Below are positions 24,594-34,302 of a stretch of 64,000 nucleotides of DNA, in pieces. Numbering within the stretch: position 1 is the first letter of the stretch; every line of letters begins with the position of its first letter. The stretch spans positions 62,001-126,000 of the forward strand of contig CAMVNQ010000001.1 of NCBI GenBank assembly GCA_947168885.1. The letters are read 5' to 3'. Below the pieces are notes generated by a model, which saw only the letters and a list, made by a program, of their open reading frames with translations, had not been told where the DNA came from and made no database searches. The position numbers and the translations under genes are program-made. The stretch comes from an uncultured Clostridia bacterium. Lineage in GTDB: Bacteria; Bacillota; Clostridia; Oscillospirales; Ruminococcaceae.

Positions 24594-27236
24594 ATGGCAA
24601 CAAAAGAGCAGAAATGCAAAATAAAGGACGCGGCTAAAGATCTCGGCTTAACGCCGAACGACATCATTGCGATAGTTAAAGAGCGCACGGGTGCGGAAAA
24701 GAAACCCGCCGCCTCGATAACCACCGCCGAGATGAATATCGTGCTTGAACATATCTCACAGGGGAATCAGGTAGCAAGCTTCGATGCTTATTTTGCGACT
24801 GCGTCCCAGAAGAAAGAGGAACCGAAAAAGGCTGAGCCCGCAAAGGAGACAAAACCTGCCGCAAAGCCCGAAGCAAAGGCGGAGGAAAAGCCCGAGAGCA
24901 AGGCAAAGCCTGCTGCTCCTAAGGATAAACCGGCGAAAGCTGCGGATAATAAAACAGAGCCCGTAAAGGCTCCCGAGAAGGCACCGGAAAAAGCACCTGA
25001 AAAGGCGCCCGCGAAGGCACCCGAAAAGGCTCCGGAAAGGGTACCGGAAAAGCCCGCTCCGAAAGCACCAGTAAAGGAAGCTCCGAGAACGGCCGCGCCG
25101 CAGAAGCCTGCCGAAAAGCCGGAGAAGCGCAAGGAGAACAAGCCGGTTCCGCGTCCTATGGAAGCAAAGGTAGATCTCAGCACCGTAAAGACCAATGAGC
25201 CGCCCAAGTCGAAAGTCAAGGGCGAAGCGGTTCAGCGCGGCGAGGTAGTCACAAAGCGCGTTGATACGAGAGGAAGCTATGTCGATCTCGACAAGTACAA
25301 CGAGCGCTATGAGACAATGGCTTCGCAGAAGAACGGCGGAAACGGCAGAAGAGACGATAACTTCTCGAAGAAGCAGAAGATAAATCAGAAATCACAGCAG
25401 AACAAGAACGCGAAGTTCGGCGGGAAGAACCGCGAGACCGAAGCGCAGAAGCTCAGACGTCTCGAACTCGAACGCGCGAGAAAGCAGCAGCTCAAGGTAC
25501 AGATCCCGGACGAGATCGTCGTTTCCGAGCTTGCTCAGCGCCTTAAGGTAACCGCTACCGAGGTCATCAAGAAGCTCATGCAGCTCGGCGAAATGTGCAC
25601 GATAAATCAGGTCATAGACTTCGATACGGCTTCGCTTGTAGCGGAAGAACTCGGTGCAAAGGTCGAGAAAGAGGTCGTTGTAACGATCGAAGAGCGTCTC
25701 TTTGAGGACGAAGAGGACAAGAGCGAGGACTTAAAGCCCCGTCCGCCTGTCGTTGTCGTTATGGGACACGTTGACCACGGTAAAACATCGCTCCTCGACA
25801 AGATACGCCACGCGTCCGTCGCAAGCGGAGAAGCCGGCGGCATTACGCAGCACATCGGTGCTTACCGTGTAAATGCAGGAGGAAAGGACATAACGTTCCT
25901 CGATACGCCCGGACATGAAGCATTCACCGCTATGCGTGCCCGCGGAGCAAATATGACCGATATAGCCATACTTGTTGTTGCTGCGGACGACGGTATCATG
26001 CCGCAGACGGTAGAGGCTATCAACCACGCAAAAGCGGCGGGTGTCAGCATCATCGTCGCGATAAACAAGATGGATAAAGAGGGTGCGAACCCCGAAAAGA
26101 TAAAGCAGGCTCTTACCGAGCATGATCTCGTTATCGAGGAATGGGGCGGCGACGTTATCTGCGTTCCCGTTTCGGCAAAGACCGGCGAGGGCATAGACCA
26201 GCTTCTTGAAATGGTCAACCTTACTGCGGAAGTCCTCGATCTCAAGGCAAACCCCGACAGACTCGCAAAGGGTGCTGTTGTGGAAGCGCGTCTTGACAAG
26301 GGCAGAGGTCCTATCGCGACACTTCTCGTACAGAACGGTACACTTCACACCGGAGATGTCATCATCGCAGGTACGTCCGTGGGTCATGTCCGCGTTATGC
26401 GCGACGACAGAGGCAAGGTCGTAAAGGACGCCGGACCTTCGACTCCTGTTGAGATAATGGGTCTTTCCGAAGTTCCGAGTGCCGGCGACAGCTTCGCGGT
26501 CGTTGAAGATGAAAAACTTGCACGCGAACTCGTTGAAAAGCGTAAGTTCGACGCGAAGGAAGAGCAGTTCAAGCTCTATAAGAAGGTTACTCTCGACAAT
26601 CTCTTCTCTCAGATAGAAGAGGGCGAGATGAAGACGCTCCCGATCATCGTAAAGGCGGACGTTCAGGGCTCTGTCGAGGCCGTAAAGCAGTCGCTTGAAA
26701 AGCTCTCGAACAACGAAGTGCGCGTTCAGGTCATCCACGGAGCTGTCGGCGCGGTAAGCGAGAGCGACGTTATGCTCGCGAACGCTTCAAATGCTATAAT
26801 CGTAGGCTTTAATGTACGCCCGCATCCCGATGCTGCGGAAAGTGCCAAGCGCGACGGCGTTGATATACGCCTTTACCGCATAATCTACGATGCTATCGAA
26901 GAGATCGAAGCGTCTATAAAGGGAATGCTCGCGCCGAAGTTCAGAGATGTTGACTGCGCTCGTATAGAAGTGCGTCAGGTATATAAGATCACCGGTGTCG
27001 GCGTTGTTGCGGGCTGCTATGTACTTTCCGGCAAAGTCGAGAGAAAGTGCAGCATCAGAGTCGTTCGTGACGGAATAGTTGTTGCGGAGGACAAGATTGG
27101 CGGTCTCAGACGTTTCAAGGACGATGTCAAGGAAGTCGCAGAGGGCTATGAGTGCGGTATAAGTCTTGAAAAGTTCAGCGACATCAAGGAAGGCGACATC
27201 TTTGAGGCATATATCACCGAAGAATACCGCGACTGA
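24594..27236 (+). CDS. infB: translation initiation factor IF-2
   Basis: 880 residues. A short N-terminal helical domain ([15 protein letters not shown]) precedes a long Lys/Ala/Pro/Glu-rich linker (residues about 65-200, repeats of EKAPEKAP). The G domain starts near residue 388 with [14 protein letters not shown] (G1), DTPGHEAF (G3) and [12 protein letters not shown] (G4), then come domains II-IV ending in [19 protein letters not shown]. It brings initiator tRNA to the 30S subunit. The start ATG at 24594 follows GGGGGAAAAC; TTG 24576 is an artefactual extension. Confidence 0.97.
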   Translation: MATKEQKCKIKDAAKDLGLTPNDIIAIVKERTGAEKKPAASITTAEMNIVLEHISQGNQVASFDAYFATASQKKEEPKKAEPAKETKPAAKPEAKAEEKPESKAKPAAPKDKPAKAADNKTEPVKAPEKAPEKAPEKAPAKAPEKAPERVPEKPAPKAPVKEAPRTAAPQKPAEKPEKRKENKPVPRPMEAKVDLSTVKTNEPPKSKVKGEAVQRGEVVTKRVDTRGSYVDLDKYNERYETMASQKNGGNGRRDDNFSKKQKINQKSQQNKNAKFGGKNRETEAQKLRRLELERARKQQLKVQIPDEIVVSELAQRLKVTATEVIKKLMQLGEMCTINQVIDFDTASLVAEELGAKVEKEVVVTIEERLFEDEEDKSEDLKPRPPVVVVMGHVDHGKTSLLDKIRHASVASGEAGGITQHIGAYRVNAGGKDITFLDTPGHEAFTAMRARGANMTDIAILVVAADDGIMPQTVEAINHAKAAGVSIIVAINKMDKEGANPEKIKQALTEHDLVIEEWGGDVICVPVSAKTGEGIDQLLEMVNLTAEVLDLKANPDRLAKGAVVEARLDKGRGPIATLLVQNGTLHTGDVIIAGTSVGHVRVMRDDRGKVVKDAGPSTPVEIMGLSEVPSAGDSFAVVEDEKLARELVEKRKFDAKEEQFKLYKKVTLDNLFSQIEEGEMKTLPIIVKADVQGSVEAVKQSLEKLSNNEVRVQVIHGAVGAVSESDVMLANASNAIIVGFNVRPHPDAAESAKRDGVDIRLYRIIYDAIEEIEASIKGMLAPKFRDVDCARIEVRQVYKITGVGVVAGCYVLSGKVERKCSIRVVRDGIVVAEDKIGGLRRFKDDVKEVAEGYECGISLEKFSDIKEGDIFEAYITEEYRD

Positions 27237-27276
27237 CCGGCAAAACGGTAAGTCAGATCAATAAAGGCGGTGTGCT

Positions 27277-27738
27277 ATGGCAAACCATAATTTAAGCAGA
27301 CTGACAGAGGACGTGAAAAGAGAAATATCTGCGGCGCTGCCGGAGATAAAGGACAAACACGTCAGCGGAGAGATAGTTTCGATCTCCCGCGTTGAGATAA
27401 CAAGCGACCTGTCGTACTGCAAGATATACGTTTCCGTTCTCGGAAGCGAGGCAAAAACGGATGCGGCAGTAAAAGCTCTCGAAAAATCTGCGGGCTTTAT
27501 CGTCAGACGCATAAACGCGCGTATAAAGATGAGGAAGATGCCGAGACTGATATTTCTGCCGGATAATTCGCAGGAATATTATGAAAGAATAACCGGCATA
27601 CTCGATACGCTGAATGTGCGCGGCGGGGAACACGAAAGCTCCGGCGACCCCGACAGCGGGTATGACGACGAGCGCGACGATGAGATCGTCGATGAGGACG
27701 AATCTGAGGAAGAGTACGAAGACGGAGAAGAAGTCTGA
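27277..27738 (+). CDS. rbfA: ribosome-binding factor A
   Basis: 153 residues. The KH-like core (LTEDVKREISAALPEIKD, then SRVEITSDLSYCKIYVSVLG and RINARIKMRKMPRLIFLPD) is complete by residue 115. It is followed by a strongly acidic tail of about 35 residues (DDEIVDEDESEEEYEDGEE), longer than usual. RbfA binds free 30S subunits for late maturation and cold adaptation. GGCGGTG precedes the ATG. Confidence 0.94.
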   Translation: MANHNLSRLTEDVKREISAALPEIKDKHVSGEIVSISRVEITSDLSYCKIYVSVLGSEAKTDAAVKALEKSAGFIVRRINARIKMRKMPRLIFLPDNSQEYYERITGILDTLNVRGGEHESSGDPDSGYDDERDDEIVDEDESEEEYEDGEEV

Positions 27739-27763
27739 GAACACATGACGGAAGGGTGAGACA

Positions 27764-28720
27764 ATGAAGTCTGAGAAAATATCGGTAAGTGAAGCCTGCG
27801 AGTATTTTAAGGCTCACGACAACTTTATCATTATATCCCACGCCAACCCGGACGGTGATACTCTCGGCTGCGCGTTCTCACTGTGCAGGGCGCTTCAGAA
27901 GCTCGGCAAAAAGGCAAAGAACGTCTGCGCGGACGAGATCTCCAGGCGTTATGATTTTATGAAGGCTGCGGTGGAGATACAGGACTTCGAGCCGCAGACG
28001 TACATTACCGTTGATGTGGCGGACAGGAGACTTCTCGGCGACTTCGACAAACTCTACGGTGACAGGATAGATCTTGCGGTAGATCACCACGTTTCGCACG
28101 TTGATTTTGCGGAAAGACTTATTTTAGAGCCGCACGCTGCCGCGGCGGCACAGACTGTATATAAGATCATACTCGAACTCGGCGGCGGGGAACTTATCGA
28201 TTCACAGATAGCGGCGTGCCTTTATACGGGCATTTCCACGGATTCCGGCTGTTTCAAGTATTCCTGCGCAACTTCGGAGACTCACCGTATAGCTGCGGAG
28301 CTGCTTGAGTACGACTTCGACCACTCGAAGATAGATTATGTTTTCTTTGATCTCAAGTCAAAGGCGAGAATAGCTCTCGAAGAGAAGCTTTACCGGGATA
28401 TTGAGTATTATTTCGACGGCAAGTGTGCTATGGTATCGCTCACGAAAGAACAGCTCTCTACGGTGGATTCGGAGGACGGCAACGGACTTTCGGCTATACC
28501 GCGCATGATAGAGGGCGTGGAAGTCGGCGTTGTGTTCAAGCAGAGGGGCAACGGGACGTGGAAAGCGTCGCTTCGCTCAAACTCACTCGTCAACGTGCAG
28601 AAGATATGCTCGGTGTTCGGCGGCGGCGGTCACGAAAAAGCGGCGGGCTGTTCGTTCGGACAGGATCTTGACGAAGCAAAGCTAAAGCTCGTTGAAGAAA
28701 TAGGAAAGGTACTTGCATGA
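27764..28720 (+). CDS. nrnA: bifunctional oligoribonuclease/pAp phosphatase (NrnA-type DHH phosphoesterase)
   Basis: 318 residues. DHH motifs: IISHANPDGDTLGCA (motif I), ITVDVADRRLLGD (II), DLAVDHHVSHVDFAE (DHH), TGISTDSGCFKYS (IV), and the DHHA1 C-terminal loop SVFGGGGHEKAAGCSF. It degrades nanoRNA and recycles 3'-phosphoadenosine 5'-phosphate. It lies between rbfA and truB, the classic Firmicute position, and overlaps truB by 4 bp (ATGA). Confidence 0.94.
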   Translation: MKSEKISVSEACEYFKAHDNFIIISHANPDGDTLGCAFSLCRALQKLGKKAKNVCADEISRRYDFMKAAVEIQDFEPQTYITVDVADRRLLGDFDKLYGDRIDLAVDHHVSHVDFAERLILEPHAAAAAQTVYKIILELGGGELIDSQIAACLYTGISTDSGCFKYSCATSETHRIAAELLEYDFDHSKIDYVFFDLKSKARIALEEKLYRDIEYYFDGKCAMVSLTKEQLSTVDSEDGNGLSAIPRMIEGVEVGVVFKQRGNGTWKASLRSNSLVNVQKICSVFGGGGHEKAAGCSFGQDLDEAKLKLVEEIGKVLA

Positions 28721-29715
28721 ACGGTGTCATCTGCATTTACAAAGAAAAAGGTTATACGTCATTCGACGTTGTCGCGATAATGCGGCGGTTCTGCGGAACA
28801 AAGAAAATAGGTCACGGTGGGACCCTCGATCCGATGGCGGAGGGGGTTCTTCCGATTTTTGTGGGGAATGCGACGAAAGCAGTTGACTACTGCCCCGACA
28901 ATACAAAAGAGTACCGTGCGGGAATACGCTTTGGCGTAACGACCGATACGCAGGATTTCACCGGAAAGGTGATAGCGACCTGTGACACACCGGTCAACCG
29001 CAACGCGCAGTACACATTGAAAACGAAGTTCACGGGCGAGCTCATGCAGACTCCGCCCATGTATAGTGCCGTTCAGGTGGACGGTCAGAGACTCTATGAA
29101 CTTGCTCGGAAGGGAATAGAAGTTGACCGCGAACCCCGTGCAATAACGATATCGTCCCTCGAATTCGAGGAATTCACCGAAACAACGGCGACTATGACCG
29201 TTTCCTGCTCAAAAGGAACGTACATCAGAACACTTATACATGATATGGGTGTCGAACTCGGCACGGGCGCGATAATGACAAGTCTTGTTAGAACACGCTC
29301 GGGAAATTTCACGCTCCGTGACTGCTATAAACTCTCGGAAGTACGCGAGGCGAGCGAGAAAGGCGGCAAGGATGCAGTTGAGAAGCTTCTTATGCCCATC
29401 GACATAATCTTCAACGCACTTCCCGCTGCAAGACTTTCCGAGCAGCAGACGAGAATGTTTCTGAACGGCGTGGTGCTTGACATAGAGCGCGTCAACCTCG
29501 ACAGACCGGAGGGACCCTTCCGCGTTCTTTCGGCAGGCGGGCGTGTTATAGGTATAGCAAACCGCGGCGAGAATTCCGACCTTGCGGTGATGCAGCGATT
29601 TTTCGGCTCTCCCGAGAAAAAGCCGGAAAAGAACGTTGATCTGTCCTCGGCAGAAGGAGAGGTCACAGGACATCTGAAGGACATTTCCGAACTCAAAGGA
29701 ATGAAAATAACGTGA
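28717..29715 (+). CDS. truB: tRNA pseudouridine(55) synthase
   Basis: 332 residues. The catalytic motif GHGGTLDPMAEGVLPIFVG (Asp at about residue 38), PPMYSAVQVDGQRLYELARKG and CSKGTYIRTLIHDMG are all present. A C-terminal PUA-like region follows, then a charged tail of about 30 residues. It makes pseudouridine-55 in the T-loop of tRNAs. The start is coupled to nrnA (ATGA) and the stop to ribF (GTGA). Confidence 0.95.
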   Translation: MNGVICIYKEKGYTSFDVVAIMRRFCGTKKIGHGGTLDPMAEGVLPIFVGNATKAVDYCPDNTKEYRAGIRFGVTTDTQDFTGKVIATCDTPVNRNAQYTLKTKFTGELMQTPPMYSAVQVDGQRLYELARKGIEVDREPRAITISSLEFEEFTETTATMTVSCSKGTYIRTLIHDMGVELGTGAIMTSLVRTRSGNFTLRDCYKLSEVREASEKGGKDAVEKLLMPIDIIFNALPAARLSEQQTRMFLNGVVLDIERVNLDRPEGPFRVLSAGGRVIGIANRGENSDLAVMQRFFGSPEKKPEKNVDLSSAEGEVTGHLKDISELKGMKIT

Positions 29716-30605
29716 CAGAAAAAGAAAAAACAGCCGTTGCCCTCGGCTTTTTTGACGGTATGCATATAGGGCATAAGGCGGTCATCAGCGCCGCGCGGGA
29801 AGCCGCAGAAAAGACCGGATGTGTTCCGGCGGTATTTATGATCCGCGAAAGACCGAGACTTCCGAAGTTCGGCGGACGCGCTGATGTGTTTATCACCCCT
29901 TACGATACGAAAATATCGATCTGCGAGAAGGATCTCGGTATCCGTGAGATCTACGCCCCGTTTTTTGAAGCAATAAAGGATTTTTCGCCGGAAGAGTTTT
30001 TTACGCGGGATCTGGTTGGAGTCCTCAACGCTGCTTATGTCGTTTGCGGCGAGGATTTCCGTTTCGGAAAAGACAGAGCGGGTGATCCTTCGACTCTCGC
30101 GGTTCTCTGCAAGAATGCGGGCATAGGCTTTGAAACAGTCCCGCCGGTCTGTGTGAACGGCGAGGAGGTAAGCTCGACGATGCTCCGTGAGCTTATCCGT
30201 TCCGGCAGCGTCAGTGAAGCGAACAAGCTTATGATGCGCCCTCTGACATACACTCTGCCCGTTATACACGGAAAAGAGCTCGGAAGATCGATAGGCTTTC
30301 CGACGATAAATCAGGACATACGTCCGTTCATGGTACGTCCGAAGCGCGGTGTTTACGCATCCGAAGTGACAATACAGGGCATTCATTATCCGGCTATAAC
30401 GAATATCGGTACGAAACCGACGGTAAAATCGGACGACACGGAAAACATGGAAACGCACATAATCGGTTTTGACGACAACCTTTACGGTCAGGAGATAAGC
30501 GTTACACTTCTGTTCTATATCCGAAGCGAGCGCAGATTTGACAGTCTCGATGCCCTCAAAGCGCAGCTTGAAGCCGACAAAAACATCGTTCTCACGCAGA
30601 AATAA
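29712..30605 (+). CDS. ribF: bifunctional riboflavin kinase/FAD synthetase
   Basis: 297 residues. The N-terminal FMN adenylyltransferase domain has ALGFFDGMHIGHKAVI and VVCGEDFRFGKDRAGD. The C-terminal riboflavin kinase domain has GRSIGFPTIN (the PTxN Mg/ATP site), KRGVYASEV and IGTKPT. It converts riboflavin to FMN and FAD. The GTG start overlaps the truB stop. It is the last gene of the operon; no clear terminator is seen before the next unit. Confidence 0.94.
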   Translation: MTEKEKTAVALGFFDGMHIGHKAVISAAREAAEKTGCVPAVFMIRERPRLPKFGGRADVFITPYDTKISICEKDLGIREIYAPFFEAIKDFSPEEFFTRDLVGVLNAAYVVCGEDFRFGKDRAGDPSTLAVLCKNAGIGFETVPPVCVNGEEVSSTMLRELIRSGSVSEANKLMMRPLTYTLPVIHGKELGRSIGFPTINQDIRPFMVRPKRGVYASEVTIQGIHYPAITNIGTKPTVKSDDTENMETHIIGFDDNLYGQEISVTLLFYIRSERRFDSLDALKAQLEADKNIVLTQK

Positions 30606-30719
30606 TCTCAATTTCATAGTAATTTCACAAACACTTCACGTTTACGCTGTACTATTGTAAAGATGAAGAAAATGTTTTATTAATTCGCGAAGCCTTAAAG
30701 TTTTTTTGGAGGGGGTTCG

Positions 30720-30751
30720 GGGGAACCTTTTTGTTCACAAAAAGGTTCCCC
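30720..30751. promoter_or_regulatory. perfect 14-bp hairpin in the ABC operon leader
   Basis: GGGGAACCTTTTTG-TTCA-CAAAAAGGTTCCCC, followed by a second small hairpin GCCGC-AAG-GCGGC at 30761-30773 right before the AAGGAGG ribosome site. There is no T-tail after it, so it may shield or space the ribosome site rather than terminate. From 30606 to 30719 only AT-rich sequence and a T-run are seen. Confidence 0.6.
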
Positions 30752-30787
30752 GATCTCCCGCCGCAAGGCGGCAAGGAGGAAAAAATC

Positions 30788-31786
30788 ATGATAGAAGTCA
30801 GGCATCTGACGAAGAGTTACGGTCCCAAGAAGGCTGTGAACGACATCTCGTTCAAGGCGGAAGAGGGACAGGTGCTCGGATTTCTCGGACCGAACGGTGC
30901 GGGAAAATCCACGACAATGAATATACTTACGGGCTACATCTCATCTACCGAGGGACAGGCTTTTATAAACGGTGTGGATATACTTGAAGACCCGATAAAG
31001 GCGAAGAGCTTTATCGGCTATCTTCCCGAGCAGCCCCCGCTGTACTATGATATGACCGTTGACGAGTATCTGAGCTTCGTTTACAGTTTAAAGAAATGCA
31101 AGCTCCCGAAAAAGTCTCATCTCAACGAGATCTGTGAGATAGTAAAACTTACCGATGTAAGAAAGCGCCTTATCAAGAACCTTTCAAAAGGATATAAGCA
31201 GCGTGTCGGCTTTGCGCAGGCTCTCGTCGGCAACCCGAAAGTGCTGATACTTGACGAGCCGACGGTCGGACTCGATCCTAAGCAGATAATCGAGATAAGA
31301 ACGCTCATCAAGCGTCTCGGCAAGAACCATACCGTAATTCTCTCGTCACACATTCTCCCGGAGGTACAGGCTGTCTGCGACCGTATCGTTGTCATCAACA
31401 AGGGTCGTATCGTTGCGAACGACAACGCAGATACCCTTGCGCGGAATCTCTCGGCAGATCACAAGCTCATACTGCACATTGAGGGCGGAAGCGACGAAAT
31501 TAAGAAGATAATTTTGTCGATCCCCGATGTCGAGCGCGTTTTCGTCGGAAGACAGGTCGATGAGCGCGTTTATGAGTACCATGTTGAGGCAAAAGAAGGT
31601 GCCGATGTCCGCCGTGATATCTTCAAAAAGCTTGCGGCGCGAAATTACCCGATACTTATGATGCGCTCGAACGAGCTTTCTCTTGAGGAAGTGTTCCTGA
31701 AACTCACCACCGGCGACGAGTACGGAGGCGCGGAGAAGTTAGAGACAAAACTTGACAGTATGGCGAAAGGAGCTGATGAAAAGTGA
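30788..31786 (+). CDS. ABC transporter ATP-binding protein (GldA-type/ABC-2 export)
   Basis: 332 residues. The ATPase has Walker A GPNGAGKSTT, Q-loop LPEQPPLYYD, signature NLSKGYKQRVG, Walker B VLILDEPTVGLDP and the H-loop LSSHIL. A C-terminal regulatory segment of about 110 residues follows. It energises the membrane subunit encoded next (4-bp overlap). The four-gene layout with a GldG-like and a DUF4340 protein matches GldA/GldFG-type systems, which in non-gliding bacteria are of unknown function. The start ATG is placed by AAGGAGG; an upstream frame to 30731 is rejected. Confidence 0.9.
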   Translation: MIEVRHLTKSYGPKKAVNDISFKAEEGQVLGFLGPNGAGKSTTMNILTGYISSTEGQAFINGVDILEDPIKAKSFIGYLPEQPPLYYDMTVDEYLSFVYSLKKCKLPKKSHLNEICEIVKLTDVRKRLIKNLSKGYKQRVGFAQALVGNPKVLILDEPTVGLDPKQIIEIRTLIKRLGKNHTVILSSHILPEVQAVCDRIVVINKGRIVANDNADTLARNLSADHKLILHIEGGSDEIKKIILSIPDVERVFVGRQVDERVYEYHVEAKEGADVRRDIFKKLAARNYPILMMRSNELSLEEVFLKLTTGDEYGGAEKLETKLDSMAKGADEK

Positions 31787-32487
31787 CTGCGGTATTAAAG
31801 CGCGAATTTTCGGCTTATTTCAAATCCCCGATAGGATATGTTTTCATCGCTGTTTCGTTCCTGTTTTCGGGATTTTTCTTCTGGTTCTTTACGCTAAGTG
31901 TAGGAAGCACCGACGTTTCGACGGTTTTCCTCGGTATGTTCTATGTTTATATGATATTCGTCCCCGTGCTCACGATGCGCCTTATGGCAGACGAGAACAA
32001 GCAGCGCACCGACCAGCTCCTGCTCACTGCGCCGGTGGGACTTATGCGGCTTGTAACCGGAAAATTCCTCGCGGCTTACTGTGTATTCATGCTCGGTGAC
32101 ATAGTAATGCTTATATACGGCGTTGTAATGAGCTTCTTTGCGACGGTCAACTGGGCGATAATACTCGGCAACTTTGTTGCGCTTGCTCTTATCGGCGCGA
32201 TATTCGTTTCCGCAGGACTTTTTGTATCCACCCTCACCGAGAGCCAGATGGTGGCAGCGATAGGCTCGATAGCCGTTAATGTGGCACTTGCGCTTATCAA
32301 CGTAGTTTCGTCGGTTATACCCGTTCAGTTCATTTCCGACGCTCTTCGCGGAATTTCGGTGTTCGACAGGTACTATGAGTTCACGACCGGTATCTTCAGC
32401 TTAAGCGGAGTGATCTTCTTCGTAAGTGTAGTCGTTGTTTTCCTGTTTATAACCGTAAGGGTTCTCGAACGCCGCCGCTGGGCGTAA
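31783..32487 (+). CDS. ABC-2 type permease (GldF-like)
   Basis: 234 residues with six hydrophobic segments. It begins VTAVLKREFSAYFKSPIGYVF, typical of ABC-2 permeases of this class, and has the MTMR-like MRLMADENKQRTDQLLLTAPV loop after the second helix. The GTG start overlaps the ATPase stop. It is the membrane channel of the exporter. Confidence 0.88.
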   Translation: MTAVLKREFSAYFKSPIGYVFIAVSFLFSGFFFWFFTLSVGSTDVSTVFLGMFYVYMIFVPVLTMRLMADENKQRTDQLLLTAPVGLMRLVTGKFLAAYCVFMLGDIVMLIYGVVMSFFATVNWAIILGNFVALALIGAIFVSAGLFVSTLTESQMVAAIGSIAVNVALALINVVSSVIPVQFISDALRGISVFDRYYEFTTGIFSLSGVIFFVSVVVVFLFITVRVLERRRWA

Positions 32488-32520
32488 CCGGCGCTTACGC
32501 GCTTGTCCTGCGCGGACGGC

Positions 32521-32565
32521 GGCAGGGCTGCGCGCCCTGCACCGCGCCAGCGTGACGCTGGACCC
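32521..32565. repeat. GC-rich hairpin modules, inverted copy
   Basis: The reverse complement of the modules at 7140-7190 (GGGTCCAGCGTCACGCTGG then GGTGCAGGGC..CCCTGCC). It lies in the 132-bp gap between the permease and the GldG-like gene, with GC-rich sequence from 32490 onward. Confidence 0.7.
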
Positions 32566-32619
32566 AAAAGTTTATGATTTTTAGTCTGCGAAAAGCCCGA
32601 TAAAAGGAGCAAAATATAA

Positions 32620-34302
32620 ATGTCAGAAAATGAAGAAATAAAGAAGGATACCGCCGGAACTGAACAGGAAGCTGTTCAGGAAGCGGCGGAGGATATAAAG
32701 GAAGCAGAGCAGGAGTCCGGCGAAAAGAAGCCGGATAAACAGGCATCTGCGCCGGAAAAAACAAAGAAAAAGAGCAGAAATCCGTTCAGGAGCAAGAAAT
32801 TCAAGCGCGGAACGCTCTCGATAGTGTTCACCGCGTTATTCATCGCGGGTGTAGTTCTTGTGAACGTGATACTCGGACTTGTGCTCGAACGCTTCAACGT
32901 CGAAGCCGATCTTACGACCGGTTCGATATTCACGCTCGGAAGCGAGACTGAGGAATATATAAAGGGCGTTGATGACGATGTGACCTTCTATGTTACCGCC
33001 GAGCGCGAAACCCTCAACAACGCCGGCAACAACTACAAGCAGACTGTGGAGTATCTCGACAAGATGACCGTGCTCAACAGCCGCTTTAAGGTGCAGTACG
33101 TCAATCTGCTTACCGATCCGGATTTCTCTAACAACTATGAGGAAGATCTTCATAACTATGAGGTCATTGTTCAGAGCGGAAAGACCGGAAGATACCGTAT
33201 TCTCGCTATAAACGACTTCATGAGATACACTCTCAGTGACGGCAAGACATACAGTTATGACGAAGCAAGTATGTATGTGCAGTACTATGGCTACACAGTT
33301 TCGGATTATTCGAGTATCGCCGAGGAGCAGATCGTTTCCGCGATACAGTCCGTTTCTCTTGCTGACCCGACTGTCGTTACGTTCCTTACCGGATACGGCG
33401 AGTCCGACAGCAAACCGCTTGAGGATATACTCACCGCCAACGCCTATATGACGCAGAACGCGGACATTGACCGTATCGAGGCTGTACCCGAGAACACAGA
33501 CATTCTCGTTATCCACGGCGCAACAAAGGATTACAGCAAGGAGTCGATAACAAAGGTCGATGAATGGCTCTCAAACGGCGGTAAATACGGCAGAGACCTC
33601 GTTTATATCGCGTCTGCGGACGCTGCGGAGACCCCGAATCTCGATGAATACCTGAAAGAATGGGGAATTGAGATAGGAAAGGGCTATGTGCTCCAGACAG
33701 ATACAGACCACGCGTACTATACCGGCTCGGCGTTCCCGCTCATGCAGGATCTTGAGATAAAGACAGACACCGAGTATTATGAGAATATGAAGATCGCTTC
33801 GGCGGCAAAGCTCGTAGCTTTCCCGCTCCGCCCGGTTATCCCGCTCTGGGAAGAGGAAAGCAATATGGCGAACAAGGTCATAGCTTCCGCTTACGGCGAA
33901 AAGTGCATACTCTACCCGTTCACTGCCGACGAAAGCTGGTCTCCGACATCGGACGACTACTCCGGGTTCAATGCCGTAGTCGAAGCGTCGAAGGTTCAGT
34001 TTGAGGGCGGCAATGAGCCTGTGTACAGCAAGATCATCGTTGTGGGAAGCGATCAGCTCTTCGCATCCTACTACACGACAGCGTCGAACTACAGCAACGG
34101 CGAGCTCGCGCTTACGATATTTGACACTAATTCCGGCAACAACGGCGAAAAGATCAAGATAGTCGAAAAATCCTTCACCGCGGAGACATATCAGATCGAC
34201 CGCAGCACCCAGCTTGTGATAGGTATAACATTTGTTGCGGTGATACCGGTGATAATAATTGTTATCGGTATAGTTGTCTGGGCAAGGAGAAGAAGACTTT
34301 AA
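32620..34302 (+). CDS. GldG-like ABC-exporter auxiliary membrane protein
   Basis: 560 residues. A charged Glu/Lys-rich cytosolic N-terminus (about 65 residues) precedes a transmembrane helix (TALFIAGVVLVNVILGLVLE). A large extracellular alpha/beta domain follows (DDVTFYVTAERETLNN, VVTFLTGYGESDSKPLEDIL), and a second helix ends the protein (FVAVIPVIIIVIGIVVWARR). This is the Gldg/ABC_transp_aux type. GGAGC lies 9 nt before the ATG. It overlaps the DUF4340 gene by one base (TAATG). Confidence 0.85.
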   Translation: MSENEEIKKDTAGTEQEAVQEAAEDIKEAEQESGEKKPDKQASAPEKTKKKSRNPFRSKKFKRGTLSIVFTALFIAGVVLVNVILGLVLERFNVEADLTTGSIFTLGSETEEYIKGVDDDVTFYVTAERETLNNAGNNYKQTVEYLDKMTVLNSRFKVQYVNLLTDPDFSNNYEEDLHNYEVIVQSGKTGRYRILAINDFMRYTLSDGKTYSYDEASMYVQYYGYTVSDYSSIAEEQIVSAIQSVSLADPTVVTFLTGYGESDSKPLEDILTANAYMTQNADIDRIEAVPENTDILVIHGATKDYSKESITKVDEWLSNGGKYGRDLVYIASADAAETPNLDEYLKEWGIEIGKGYVLQTDTDHAYYTGSAFPLMQDLEIKTDTEYYENMKIASAAKLVAFPLRPVIPLWEEESNMANKVIASAYGEKCILYPFTADESWSPTSDDYSGFNAVVEASKVQFEGGNEPVYSKIIVVGSDQLFASYYTTASNYSNGELALTIFDTNSGNNGEKIKIVEKSFTAETYQIDRSTQLVIGITFVAVIPVIIIVIGIVVWARRRRL

